Shown here: positions 36,779 through 45,309 of the stretch, one piece after another
Position numbering within the stretch: the first letter of the stretch is position 1
How the letters are laid out: each line of letters starts with the position of its first letter
Assembly: GCF_022024035.1 (NCBI RefSeq)
Contig: NZ_CP091787.1
Location: 806,001-870,000 of the forward strand
Reading direction: 5' to 3'
DNA: 64,000 nucleotides
From: Prevotella sp. E13-17
Lineage (GTDB): Bacteria; Bacteroidota; Bacteroidia; Bacteroidales; Bacteroidaceae
The notes under the pieces: model-generated
The model's input: only the letters and a program-made list of their open reading frames with translations
Databases searched by the model: none
What the model was told of the DNA's origin: nothing
Translations under genes and position numbers: made by a program

Positions 36779-38428
36779 TTATTTCTGACAAGGTGTCCAG
36801 GGCTTCAGCGTCTGGAAGAAGTCGTTGCCCTTGTCATCTACGAGGATGAATGCAGGGAAGTCTTCTACGTCAATCTTCCAGATAGCCTCCATACCCAGTT
36901 CTGGATACTCTACGCATTCAATGCTCTTGATAGAGCTCTGCGAGAGGACTGCAGCTACGCCACCAATAGTACCCAGATAGAAACCACCGTGTTTCTTGCA
37001 GGCATCGGTAACAACTTGCGAGCGGTTGCCCTTGGCAATCATTACCAATGAAGCACCGTTGGCTTGGAACTCGTCAACGTATGGATCCATGCGGTTGGCT
37101 GTGGTGGGCCCCATCGAACCGCAGGGATAACCCTCTGGCGTCTTGGCAGGACCGGCGTAGAGTACTGGATACTTCTTGAAGTATTCGGGCATTCCTTCGC
37201 CAGCGTCCAGACGAGCCTTCAACTTGGCGTGGGCAATGTCGCGAGCAACAATAATCGTACCCTTCAGGTTTACTCGTGTAGAAACAGGATACTTAGACAG
37301 TTCCTTGCGTACGGCATCGATGCCTTCGTTCAAATTGATCTCGATACCCTTGGCGCCCTCGCCAGGTTTTGCATATTCAGCAGGAATCAATTCGCAGGGA
37401 TTAGAGTCCATCTTCTCCAGCCAGATGCCGTCTTTGTTAATCTTTGCCTTGATGTTGCGGTCGGCAGAGCAAGAGACGCCCATGCCGATAGGACAGCTGG
37501 CACCGTGACGAGGCAAGCGAACCACACGGATGTCGTGAGCCAGATACTTACCGCCAAACTGTGCACCCAGTCCAATCTTGTGGGCTTCTTCCAGCAACTT
37601 CTTCTCCAAGTCCACGTCGCGGAATGCGCGACCTGTCTCGTCGCCTGTCGTGGGCAGGGAGTCGTAGTACTTGATAGAGGCCAGCTTCACCGTCAGCAGA
37701 TTCTTTTCTGCCGATGTACCACCAATCACAAAAGCAATGTGATAAGGAGGACATGCAGCCGTACCCAGTGATTTCATCTTCTCTACCAAGAAAGGAATCA
37801 GTGTGCCTTCGTTCTGAATGGTAGCTTTGGTCATGGGGTAGAAGTAGGTCTTGTTGGCCGAACCGCCACCCTTGGCAACCATTACAAATTTGTATTCAGC
37901 GCCCTCTGTTGCCTCGATGTCAATCTGCGCAGGCAGGTTGCAGCGGGTGTTTACCTCGTCATACATGTTCAGAGGCGCATTCTGCGAATAGCGCAGGTTG
38001 TCTTGAGTAAACGTGTTGAACACGCCAAGGCTCAGTGCTTCTTCGTCTTCAAAGCCTGTCCACACCTGCTGACCCTTCTCGCCGTGGATGATTGCAGTAC
38101 CTGTATCCTGGCAGAAAGGCAGTACGCCCTTGGCTGCCACATCGGCATTGCGCAGGAATTGCAGCGCCACATATTTGTCGTTCTCTGAGGCTTCAGGATC
38201 GTTCAGAATCTGAGCCACCTGCAGATTGTGCTCACGGCGCAACATGAACTCTACGTCGTGGAATGCTTGCTGAGCTAACAATGTCAGGGCTTCCTTTGAT
38301 ACTTTTACAATCTCTTTACCTTCAAACTGGCCGACGCTTATGCCTTCCTTGCTCAAAAGTCTATACTCGGTCTTGTCCTCGCCCAACTGAAACATAGGGG
38401 CGTACTTGAATTCAACAGGTGTTGCCAT
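36779..38428 (-). CDS. Class I fumarate hydratase (4Fe-4S)
   Basis: Class I fumarase interconverts fumarate and malate in the cytoplasm, part of the reductive succinate branch of Bacteroidales metabolism. The 549-residue protein has [10 protein letters not shown] (Cys near 105) and [16 protein letters not shown], giving the cluster cysteines, and the C-terminal domain segment [20 protein letters not shown]. This single-chain arrangement matches FumA/FumB. The start MATPVEFKY lies about 30 nt after the predicted RNA start of a consensus promoter. Confidence 0.93.
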   Translation of the reverse strand: MATPVEFKYAPMFQLGEDKTEYRLLSKEGISVGQFEGKEIVKVSKEALTLLAQQAFHDVEFMLRREHNLQVAQILNDPEASENDKYVALQFLRNADVAAKGVLPFCQDTGTAIIHGEKGQQVWTGFEDEEALSLGVFNTFTQDNLRYSQNAPLNMYDEVNTRCNLPAQIDIEATEGAEYKFVMVAKGGGSANKTYFYPMTKATIQNEGTLIPFLVEKMKSLGTAACPPYHIAFVIGGTSAEKNLLTVKLASIKYYDSLPTTGDETGRAFRDVDLEKKLLEEAHKIGLGAQFGGKYLAHDIRVVRLPRHGASCPIGMGVSCSADRNIKAKINKDGIWLEKMDSNPCELIPAEYAKPGEGAKGIEINLNEGIDAVRKELSKYPVSTRVNLKGTIIVARDIAHAKLKARLDAGEGMPEYFKKYPVLYAGPAKTPEGYPCGSMGPTTANRMDPYVDEFQANGASLVMIAKGNRSQVVTDACKKHGGFYLGTIGGVAAVLSQSSIKSIECVEYPELGMEAIWKIDVEDFPAFILVDDKGNDFFQTLKPWTPCQK

Positions 38429-38465
38429 AGCTTTTATTATTTCATAATGTATTTGTTACTGAGGG

Positions 38466-38497
38466 CAAAGTTACGAATAATCTTCGAGACGCCCAAA
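38466..38497 (-). promoter_or_regulatory. Consensus promoter of the fumarase gene
   Basis: On the minus strand TTTG (38497-38494), 20 bp, TAACTTTG (38473-38466). The predicted RNA start near 38459 gives a leader of about 30 nt. Confidence 0.78.
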
Positions 38498-38511
38498 CAA
38501 ACACACGTTTT

Positions 38512-38910
38512 TTACTTGTTCTTCTTGTAGTACTCCAGTGCCAATCGAACATTGTCCTTCACTGCCTCAGAAGAGAATGTGGCACCAGTGACGCCATCAA
38601 CTTTAGCGTTCAAGGCATCATTGACTTTCATGCCGTTCCATTTGCCCAGCATCTCTCGCTTCACTTTCGCAAAGAACTTAGGTGTTTCCTGGTTCTTCAG
38701 GGCCTCAATCTTAACCACTTTGTTCTTTTGTATATAGACCTTCAGAGGGGTTGCGCCCACATAGCCTGTCACTTTCTTGCCCAGTGTGGTTGTGTTGACC
38801 ACGTACATGCCGTCTTGTTTGGTCATTACTTCGTCGGGTTTTGCGCTTTGAAACATGGTGGCCAGCATCAGCAGCGAGGCTGCGCTGACAAGTGTCATTT
38901 TACTTTTCAT
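38512..38910 (-). CDS. FMN-binding domain protein
   Basis: The 132-residue exported protein has a signal peptide and a single FMN-binding domain. Near the C-terminus, DGVTGATFSSEAV fits the D-x-x-[ST]-G-A-[ST]-x-[ST] motif to which ApbE covalently attaches FMN through a Thr/Ser. Such proteins carry electrons across or outside the inner membrane. The start at 38910 (MKSKMTLVSAA) was chosen for signal-peptide geometry; the ATG at 38940 adds ten charged residues. It lies 88 bp after the DUF6850 gene and may end the metal/TonB operon. A redox role, such as metal reduction, is an inference from position. Confidence 0.78.
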   Translation of the reverse strand: MKSKMTLVSAASLLMLATMFQSAKPDEVMTKQDGMYVVNTTTLGKKVTGYVGATPLKVYIQKNKVVKIEALKNQETPKFFAKVKREMLGKWNGMKVNDALNAKVDGVTGATFSSEAVKDNVRLALEYYKKNK

Positions 38911-38998
38911 CTTTTTATCCTTTATTCTTTGTTTATACAATCTATTAATTGACGGACTGGTTGCCCCTCGGTTTAACTGTGGTGTTTGCCAAAAAAAC

Positions 38999-40519
38999 TT
39001 AATTATAGAGTCCGATGCTCAGTCCGATGCAACGACTATCCATCTGGCCGTTGGCTCTGATATAGGTGCCGTAAGCACGCACAAACCACCAGGATCTCTG
39101 TCCTTTCATGCTCAGTGGGAACTGGTAGCTCAGCGCCACTTTGCCAGTCCAGTAGTTGGCTTTGTAGTATCTCATGTCGGGCAACAGCACCTGTTGGGCA
39201 TAGTCTGTGTTCATATCACTCAGGCTAAGTGCAGCTTCTTGTGACAGGAAACCGCCGGCTTCGGCATCTATCCAAAGCCTTTTGCCGATGGCGGTGCCAC
39301 CTTCTGTCAGTAGCAACGTGCCTCCGTGTGACAGTCTTGATGTGGGCAACAGGTACTTGTTCTCGTTGTCGTTGATGGAAATAGAGGCTCCGAAGTAGGC
39401 TTTCTCATCTTTTTGACTGGTCAGATGCGCTCTGTAGCGCATGTTTGCCTCGAAACAATTCACCTGGTAACGCTTCTTGAAGGTTATCAGGTTCGTATAA
39501 TAAAAAGAGGTGAACCCCGTCTTTGCATCCTTTTCCTGTTGCAGCTTCTGCCGGTATTCGTCGGCATAGGCTTGGCGATAGCTCACATGAAGATCCAGCT
39601 GATGAAGCAGACGGCCCTCCTTGCTGCGGTGGTGTGCATCAAGTGCATAGGTGAATTCGGTGAAGCGTCCCGGTTCATACTTATATTGACCATACACATA
39701 CTCGTTGTCTCTCGCTATGCTTGCAGCAACAACGGAATGTCCATCCGCATGTCGATAGCCATAGCTAACCTCTGCTGCAAAGGTGTGATCCACCCATTCA
39801 CGTGCGAAACTGCTGTATCCGCCTGTGGTTCCATCGGCATGTTCCATGCCTGTCATCAGATAGTATTTCAGAGTAGGGTCTTGCTGAACGGTGGTCACAC
39901 CTGTGATTTTCTCCTTGCGTCGCTGATAGCTGGCACTGAGACCAAAGACGTGTCTCCCCATCGTGCGAATCACGGCTGGCGACAATTTATAGTCCAACAG
40001 TTGCGAACGCGAACGCGGATCGCGCAGTCGGCTCAGGTCGCCCACCTTGTAGTCTAATCTAAGACCATATTGCCAGTTGTTCAGGTTCACCGTTCCTACG
40101 GCTGCGGTGAAGTCGAAATCCTGAAAGTCGTATTTGCCCTTGATGGCGCTTCCGGCAAAGTAGGGGTTTGCATCATAGGGGCGCATGACGTCACACCATG
40201 TCCTGTCTTTCTCTCTGCCATAGTCGAAGTCAAACCGACCGTATCCGTGCAGGTATTTCCCAATTGTCTGATAGCGCTCGGTCTGAAACCGCAACTGGTT
40301 TGTCGGCATGCCCTCTTGTACGCGTTTATAGTCTCCACTCAAGTGTTCTGCGTTGAAAAGTGCATAGCCACGGTTCTCGGTAGAGTCCAGTCCCAGTGCT
40401 GCAGCATTGTTGGTCAGACGCCATGTCTGTGTGGCATCGGCATAGCGATAGTTGCTCTCCTGTGCTTGCAAATACATGGAGAACAGTGCCAGTAGTGATA
40501 GTATGGATATTCTATTCAT
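38999..40519 (-). CDS. DUF6850 family outer-membrane beta-barrel protein
   Basis: The 506-residue protein has a signal peptide (MNRISILSLLALFSMYLQAQ) and many alternating aromatic and polar strands (for example YGYRHADGHSVVAASIARDN), consistent with an outer-membrane barrel. It ends in a short strand finishing GLSIGLYN. The neighbouring DUF4876 lipoprotein and TonB receptor form the arrangement in which DUF6850 proteins are typically found. Its ATG overlaps the DUF4876 stop by 8 bp, indicating a shared transcript. The molecular role is unknown; transport or surface anchoring with the TonB receptor is plausible. Confidence 0.75.
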   Translation of the reverse strand: MNRISILSLLALFSMYLQAQESNYRYADATQTWRLTNNAAALGLDSTENRGYALFNAEHLSGDYKRVQEGMPTNQLRFQTERYQTIGKYLHGYGRFDFDYGREKDRTWCDVMRPYDANPYFAGSAIKGKYDFQDFDFTAAVGTVNLNNWQYGLRLDYKVGDLSRLRDPRSRSQLLDYKLSPAVIRTMGRHVFGLSASYQRRKEKITGVTTVQQDPTLKYYLMTGMEHADGTTGGYSSFAREWVDHTFAAEVSYGYRHADGHSVVAASIARDNEYVYGQYKYEPGRFTEFTYALDAHHRSKEGRLLHQLDLHVSYRQAYADEYRQKLQQEKDAKTGFTSFYYTNLITFKKRYQVNCFEANMRYRAHLTSQKDEKAYFGASISINDNENKYLLPTSRLSHGGTLLLTEGGTAIGKRLWIDAEAGGFLSQEAALSLSDMNTDYAQQVLLPDMRYYKANYWTGKVALSYQFPLSMKGQRSWWFVRAYGTYIRANGQMDSRCIGLSIGLYN

Positions 40520-41729
40520 CGTATTCGCGAGGGGCTATTGTGGTTGAAACTTTGAAGTCGTTCAGACTGTTGTTGGTGTCCATCAGAATCTTATGCCCGT
40601 CTGTCGCGGTCCTTTCCGTACGGCGATAGACCACTTCTCCGGTGTAACCGTTGGCGGCATTGATGTTCGTATAGCCGGCGTCAATGTCGGTATAGAGGCG
40701 TTTGGAACTGACGTCCACTCCTGTGGGCTTGTTTTTCAGATAGTCCACACCGTCAAGCACCAGTTCGCGTGGCACCATCAGGTACATCATACCCGATGTT
40801 TTGCCGTAGGCATAGTCGCGTTTCCAGTCTGCCAGATTGTCGTCGGTCCTGAAGATAATCACACCGCAGGGACCGCCCTGCACCAGATTCATGGTTGCAT
40901 TGGCATTGGTCGATGAGAACGCAGTCAGCAGAGCAGGCGTTGCGGGGTTGTTGATAGTCTTGCCTGTTGCATCCTTCGACTCGAAGTCAGCGCCGCTCAA
41001 GTCGTGCTCTGTCGCATTGATGTCGCTATGGTCTGTGGCACTATTCGTAATCAGAATAGTTCCTCCAGGCGCTACCAGACAGGGCTTGTCGGTCGGAATC
41101 TGGAACACCTGCTTCACCACGACGTAGGCATCGTTGTATAATTCATGCAGATTGTCGAGCGTAAAGGGCTGAGGGTTTGTTGAGTCAAGCAGACCAATAT
41201 AGAGGCCGCTCGCATCTACCGTCTCGTCGGCTTGGTTGTAAAGCTCCAGATATTTGCCAGCCATATAGTTACGGTTGTTCTGGTCTTTCGATCCCGCCGA
41301 TGCTATTTTGCCGATGACAATGTCGCGTTTGATAGCCAAGAATGTGGGCAACAGAATAGGTGTTCCCTGTTGCGCTTCTGTGATGAGTTGTTCGTTCAGA
41401 CTTCCTGACACGGTGCAACCATTGGCGGTGAGCACCTGTCCTGTGAGCTGTGCATATTCTTCTCTGCCTACAGACCATGAGGTCGATATCCCGTAGATGT
41501 CAGGTATTAGCTCCTTGAATGTGGCAATGCCGTTGGCATCGGTCTTGGCAGTCAGGGTCTTGTCGCCTATAGTCATCACGATGTCGTGACCTTCATAGTC
41601 GCTGCCCTGTGTGAATTCTGCTGGCATTTGCAGTTGTATCTGTGCGTCAATGGCATGACTCACGTCTTGGTAGTCAACGCAAGCCACGAGGAGTGATGCT
41701 GATAAGAGGACCAAAATATTCTTCTTCAT
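40512..41729 (-). CDS. DUF4876 lipoprotein
   Basis: The 405-residue lipoprotein has a lipobox (SASLLVACVDYQD, lipidated Cys17). A beta-sandwich carboxypeptidase-regulatory-like domain comes first (TLTAKTDANGIATFKELIPDIYGISTSW). The larger C-terminal part contains KYLELYNQADETVDASGLYIGLLDS, which resembles a lamin-tail-like beta domain. DUF4876 proteins occur beside TonB receptors in Bacteroidetes and may be surface partners comparable to SusD, although the fold differs. The gene is 4 bp after the TonB receptor stop and overlaps the DUF6850 gene. Confidence 0.75.
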   Translation of the reverse strand: MKKNILVLLSASLLVACVDYQDVSHAIDAQIQLQMPAEFTQGSDYEGHDIVMTIGDKTLTAKTDANGIATFKELIPDIYGISTSWSVGREEYAQLTGQVLTANGCTVSGSLNEQLITEAQQGTPILLPTFLAIKRDIVIGKIASAGSKDQNNRNYMAGKYLELYNQADETVDASGLYIGLLDSTNPQPFTLDNLHELYNDAYVVVKQVFQIPTDKPCLVAPGGTILITNSATDHSDINATEHDLSGADFESKDATGKTINNPATPALLTAFSSTNANATMNLVQGGPCGVIIFRTDDNLADWKRDYAYGKTSGMMYLMVPRELVLDGVDYLKNKPTGVDVSSKRLYTDIDAGYTNINAANGYTGEVVYRRTERTATDGHKILMDTNNSLNDFKVSTTIAPREYDE

Positions 41730-41733
41730 GCGC

Positions 41734-44466
41734 TTATAAGTTCAGATAAAGTTCGGCACCAAAGCTCATACCGACATTGCGTTGACTGAGCGTGTTGGTG
41801 TTGTTGCCCTTCATGTAGGGCTCATAGTAGAGGGCATTGTTTACATAGAACGACAAGCCGCCCACTTTTCCCAGCTCTTTTGTCAGGCGTGCCTGCAGGT
41901 TCCATGTGATGGGCGATTTCGATGGCACGTTGTCGTTGATGCGTATAAGCAGGTCTTGAATAGCAACACTGCTCTGATTGGTGGGCTTGATGGCATAGTA
42001 TTGGGCATCCATACCCAGGTAGCCATTCAGCATGTCGCTGGTTATTTCGTGGCGTTGCAGGTCGTTGTCAATCCATCCGATAGGGTCTTTGTCTGCTTGA
42101 TAGCTGGTATGCCAGTCTTGCCAGATGGCCTGAGCAGTGAGCGAGGCCACCATGCCCAGTTCGGGGATGTGTGTCACCGTGCGCAGTGTGGTGACAAACC
42201 GACGATATTTCGAATAGTCTAACCCCGAGGGATAAATCACCTTGAATGGCGTTGTGCCGATGCTGGAATAGGAAGTGGGCAGCAATGCAGCTTTGGGCGA
42301 CTGACTATTCAGGTCGGTTGACCATGTCTTCGTCTCCTGCCAGGCACCACTTAGATAGAAAGAGGTGCGCAGCATCTTCACCGTTCCAAAGTCCATATCG
42401 GCTTCAATACCACGGTTTACAGTGGTGTTGGTGTTGCCTATCTCGCCTGTTGTCATGGCAATGATGTCCTGACAGTCGTAGCCTTTCGTGAAGTCATAAT
42501 TGCCATTGGCGTCGAAGGGTGGCACTGTGGCAAAGTGGTTCACGGCATACGTGAAATAGTTGGTCACAGGACCAAAACCGTTGGGCGTCTTATCTCTGTA
42601 GGCTAACAGTGACAGCTTCTTGCCGCCGCGTATTTTAAAGTCCACACCAAGCTCCACTTTCGTCGTGGTGGCATTCTTCATGTTCTTTGAATAAGCTACC
42701 TCATAGACCTGTGTGTGGTATGCCAACAGTTGGGCAGAACCGTCCTGTGGCATGTAGTTGGCCGACACGCGGTCGTTGTATTTCTTATCTGGGTAGAGGT
42801 AGTTCAATCCGGGCGTCTTAGAGTTTAAGCCGAAGCCGGCACGAAGATCCAACCATTTTGCAACGGAGAAGGACGCATTCAAGCGAGGAGAGAGCGCCGT
42901 GGTTGCCACATTACCGAATGGTTGCAGGGCCGTAAAACGTACACCAGCAGTGGCTCTCAAGCGGTTCACCTTGTTTATGTTCCATGTGAACATATCCTCG
43001 GCATAGGCAGCCAACTGGTGCAGGGCAGGGATGTCGCTGAAGGCACGGGGGCGACCATCACTGTTGGGGCGCAGCGGATAGCGCTCGTCGGCATTGTAAT
43101 AGCCGCGTCCATGGTTCCAGTCGTAGTGATATTCTGCCCCCACCTTAAATGTCTGGCGTGTCTTGCCCGAACGGAAAAAGAACTGGTCGCTCAGCTTGGC
43201 GTAGATATTACCTGGACGACTCTCCGTGATGCCTGTTGCCAGATATGAGCGTGTCTCAAACGGCACTACATAATAGCCCGTCTCTGTGGCAGTGATGATG
43301 GGAAGCAAGCCAGAACTTACACTGGCGAACGACGAGTTTCTGCTATCGTTCTGCGTCAGGCTGATGCCGATGGTGTAGGCAATGGTGCGGGCCAGCAGCT
43401 TGTCAAGTTGCAACTTTCCGTTGTGTGTCAACGAGAAGGTCTGGTTCTTTGCTTCCGAATAAGTGCCATCGGCAATAGCGTCGGGATCCTTGCCTGTCCA
43501 GTCCTTTGCCTGCATATAGCGCAGCTTGGTGTTGGTGTGCCAACGACTGTTGATGTCGTAGCCCCAACCTAAGGAGGCCGTATAACGGTGGAACGAGCGC
43601 GTCTTCATACGTGGATCGCCCCATGCCTGTGCATAGTCCAAGCTGCCGTTCAGTATGCCCAGCTTGCCCATGTTCTCGCCCTTGCCCAGACTGTAGTTCA
43701 TCATGCCTGGGTTGATCTTGCTTTTAAACTGCCATGGAGTGACACCCACCTTCGAGTGTACAACCACCAGACCGCTGGTGAGGTCGCCATATTCAGCCGA
43801 GGGGATGCCTCTCACCACCTCCACTTCGTCGATATCATCGGCAGCCACCTGACGCAGGTCGGTGCCAGTGAAGGCTGTCGAAGAGAAAGAGCCTTGTTGC
43901 ACAGCACCGTTGTTCGACATAGGCACACCGTCAATCACGATGCTTGAACCAAATGCCGAAGTGTTGTTGTTCACCAGTTGGCGCAGTTGCAGGTTGGAGG
44001 CCGATGTCAGATCATTGTTGCCCATCAGCTGTCCGGGCACCAACTGCATGATGTCTGCCAGTGATGTGGCCTGCAGATGGTCGATGGCCTGACGACCAAT
44101 GACGCTCGATGTCGATGCTCCGCTGATGTTCTGGCGTGCGGTGACACTCACCTCTTTCAGCGACAGAGACCTCTCTTCCAGCTCCACCTTCATTGAAAGG
44201 TCCTGATCATCTACACGCACTTGAATCTGGCGAGTCTGGAATCCCACGTAGCTCACGGCCAGCGTGTATTGTCCCTTGGGCACATTGCTCAGCACTGCCA
44301 CACCTTGAATGTTGGTCACCACGCCCAATCCGATGGGGTTCAGCATGACGGTACCCATGATGATAGGCTCGTGGGTCTTCTTTTCTGTGACGGTGATGCG
44401 TATGTTGGCTGCCGTCATAGCTGCGGTACATAGCAACATCAATGAGAATGATAGTAATCGCTTCAC
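41734..44466 (-). CDS. TonB-dependent outer-membrane receptor
   Basis: The 910-residue receptor has a signal peptide and a carboxypeptidase-regulatory-like domain (about 20-105, PIIMGTVMLNPIGLGVVTNIQG). The plug domain (about 110-230) includes SVIGRQAIDHLQATSLADIMQLVPG and VDGVPMSNNG. A 22-strand barrel ends GMSFGAELYLNL. It imports a substrate across the outer membrane using TonB energy. No SusD neighbour exists; instead the partners are an HMA-domain protein upstream and DUF4876/DUF6850 downstream. This favours a metal, metal chelate or cofactor over a glycan. Substrate unproven. Confidence 0.85.
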   Translation of the reverse strand: MKRLLSFSLMLLCTAAMTAANIRITVTEKKTHEPIIMGTVMLNPIGLGVVTNIQGVAVLSNVPKGQYTLAVSYVGFQTRQIQVRVDDQDLSMKVELEERSLSLKEVSVTARQNISGASTSSVIGRQAIDHLQATSLADIMQLVPGQLMGNNDLTSASNLQLRQLVNNNTSAFGSSIVIDGVPMSNNGAVQQGSFSSTAFTGTDLRQVAADDIDEVEVVRGIPSAEYGDLTSGLVVVHSKVGVTPWQFKSKINPGMMNYSLGKGENMGKLGILNGSLDYAQAWGDPRMKTRSFHRYTASLGWGYDINSRWHTNTKLRYMQAKDWTGKDPDAIADGTYSEAKNQTFSLTHNGKLQLDKLLARTIAYTIGISLTQNDSRNSSFASVSSGLLPIITATETGYYVVPFETRSYLATGITESRPGNIYAKLSDQFFFRSGKTRQTFKVGAEYHYDWNHGRGYYNADERYPLRPNSDGRPRAFSDIPALHQLAAYAEDMFTWNINKVNRLRATAGVRFTALQPFGNVATTALSPRLNASFSVAKWLDLRAGFGLNSKTPGLNYLYPDKKYNDRVSANYMPQDGSAQLLAYHTQVYEVAYSKNMKNATTTKVELGVDFKIRGGKKLSLLAYRDKTPNGFGPVTNYFTYAVNHFATVPPFDANGNYDFTKGYDCQDIIAMTTGEIGNTNTTVNRGIEADMDFGTVKMLRTSFYLSGAWQETKTWSTDLNSQSPKAALLPTSYSSIGTTPFKVIYPSGLDYSKYRRFVTTLRTVTHIPELGMVASLTAQAIWQDWHTSYQADKDPIGWIDNDLQRHEITSDMLNGYLGMDAQYYAIKPTNQSSVAIQDLLIRINDNVPSKSPITWNLQARLTKELGKVGGLSFYVNNALYYEPYMKGNNTNTLSQRNVGMSFGAELYLNL

Positions 44467-44490
44467 GTGTCTTGTAGTTATGACTGAAAG

Positions 44491-45234
44491 TTATTCCTTG
44501 CACTGATGGGGAGCGGGTAGCGTGGCTTTGATGCCTGCACTGCGCAGTCCTTCCAGCAGTTTCTCTTCTGTGGTGTACTTGTTGGCATAAGTGATGGCCA
44601 GCGAGTGTCTGCGCTTGTTGGCATTAGCATCATCTACCGCCTCCAGTGAGAGTGCAAGGTCGATGGCTTCGTCCACATCGGTGTCTTCTGGGATGAGGAA
44701 ATAAGCAAAGCTGATATCCTTGCTGGTGTAGTAGTTCACTGGTGTGAAGCCCATCTCGCCCAGCACTTCACGGATATGGGCCTTGCATGTGCGGTTGGCG
44801 TCATAGCGGAAGAATACATAGTGGCGGTCCACGTGTGCCGCCATACTGTCGATGCCCTCCATGCCTTCAAAGCGCTTCATGATGCGATTGGCACAGTTCT
44901 GACAGTGCATGTCGCTCATCTGCAGACCCATGCCACGCAGAATGGTGTCGTTCTCATGGTATGCTGACGCCTTATAGCGTGTGCCTTTCAAGATCGACTT
45001 GATAGAGTCTGGGCTGATTTTTGTATGGTCATAACAGATGGTTGTCGTCCGTTTCTCCAAGTCGAATGATAGTCTTTCCACACCGTCTTCCTTTAACAGT
45101 CTGTTCTTAACTTTGTGAGCACACTCCTCACATCTCATCCCTTTGATACGGATGGTAAATGAATCAGTGTTGTCTTGTGCCGACAGGTAGGCTGGCATTA
45201 GTAGCGCAGCGAAAAAAAGAATCAATGTTTTCAT
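44491..45234 (-). CDS. Exported heavy-metal-associated (HMA) domain protein
   Basis: The 247-residue protein has a signal peptide (MKTLILFFAALLMPAYLSAQ) and two clear HMA domains. GMRCEECAHKV has Cys35/Cys38 and DMHCQNCANR has Cys111/Cys114, each a CxxC that binds Cu(I), Zn(II) or similar ions. A third, Cys-free ferredoxin-like domain probably occupies the C-terminal third (SLAITYANKYTTEEKLLEGLRSAGI). Exported HMA proteins act as metal chaperones or sensors in the periplasm. The start at 45234 is chosen over an upstream codon because it begins the signal peptide and follows a -7 element. It precedes the TonB receptor gene by 24 bp. Confidence 0.82.
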   Translation of the reverse strand: MKTLILFFAALLMPAYLSAQDNTDSFTIRIKGMRCEECAHKVKNRLLKEDGVERLSFDLEKRTTTICYDHTKISPDSIKSILKGTRYKASAYHENDTILRGMGLQMSDMHCQNCANRIMKRFEGMEGIDSMAAHVDRHYVFFRYDANRTCKAHIREVLGEMGFTPVNYYTSKDISFAYFLIPEDTDVDEAIDLALSLEAVDDANANKRRHSLAITYANKYTTEEKLLEGLRSAGIKATLPAPHQCKE

Positions 45235-45255
45235 AGTTTCTACACTTATTTTCTG

Positions 45256-45263
45256 CAAAGATA
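45256..45263 (-). promoter_or_regulatory. -7 element upstream of the HMA/TonB operon
   Basis: TATCTTTG on the minus strand, about 22 bp before the ATG at 45234. No good -33 TTTG was found. Confidence 0.5.
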
Positions 45264-45309
45264 CATATTTTATATATAAATACGGTGTGAAATGCACTTT
45301 TTAACTAAA

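Noticed and set aside
41734..44466. SusC of a polysaccharide utilisation locus
   Set aside because: No SusD-like gene adjoins; the partners are an HMA protein, DUF4876 and DUF6850. The nearby GH97 and PL11 genes form a separate transcription unit.
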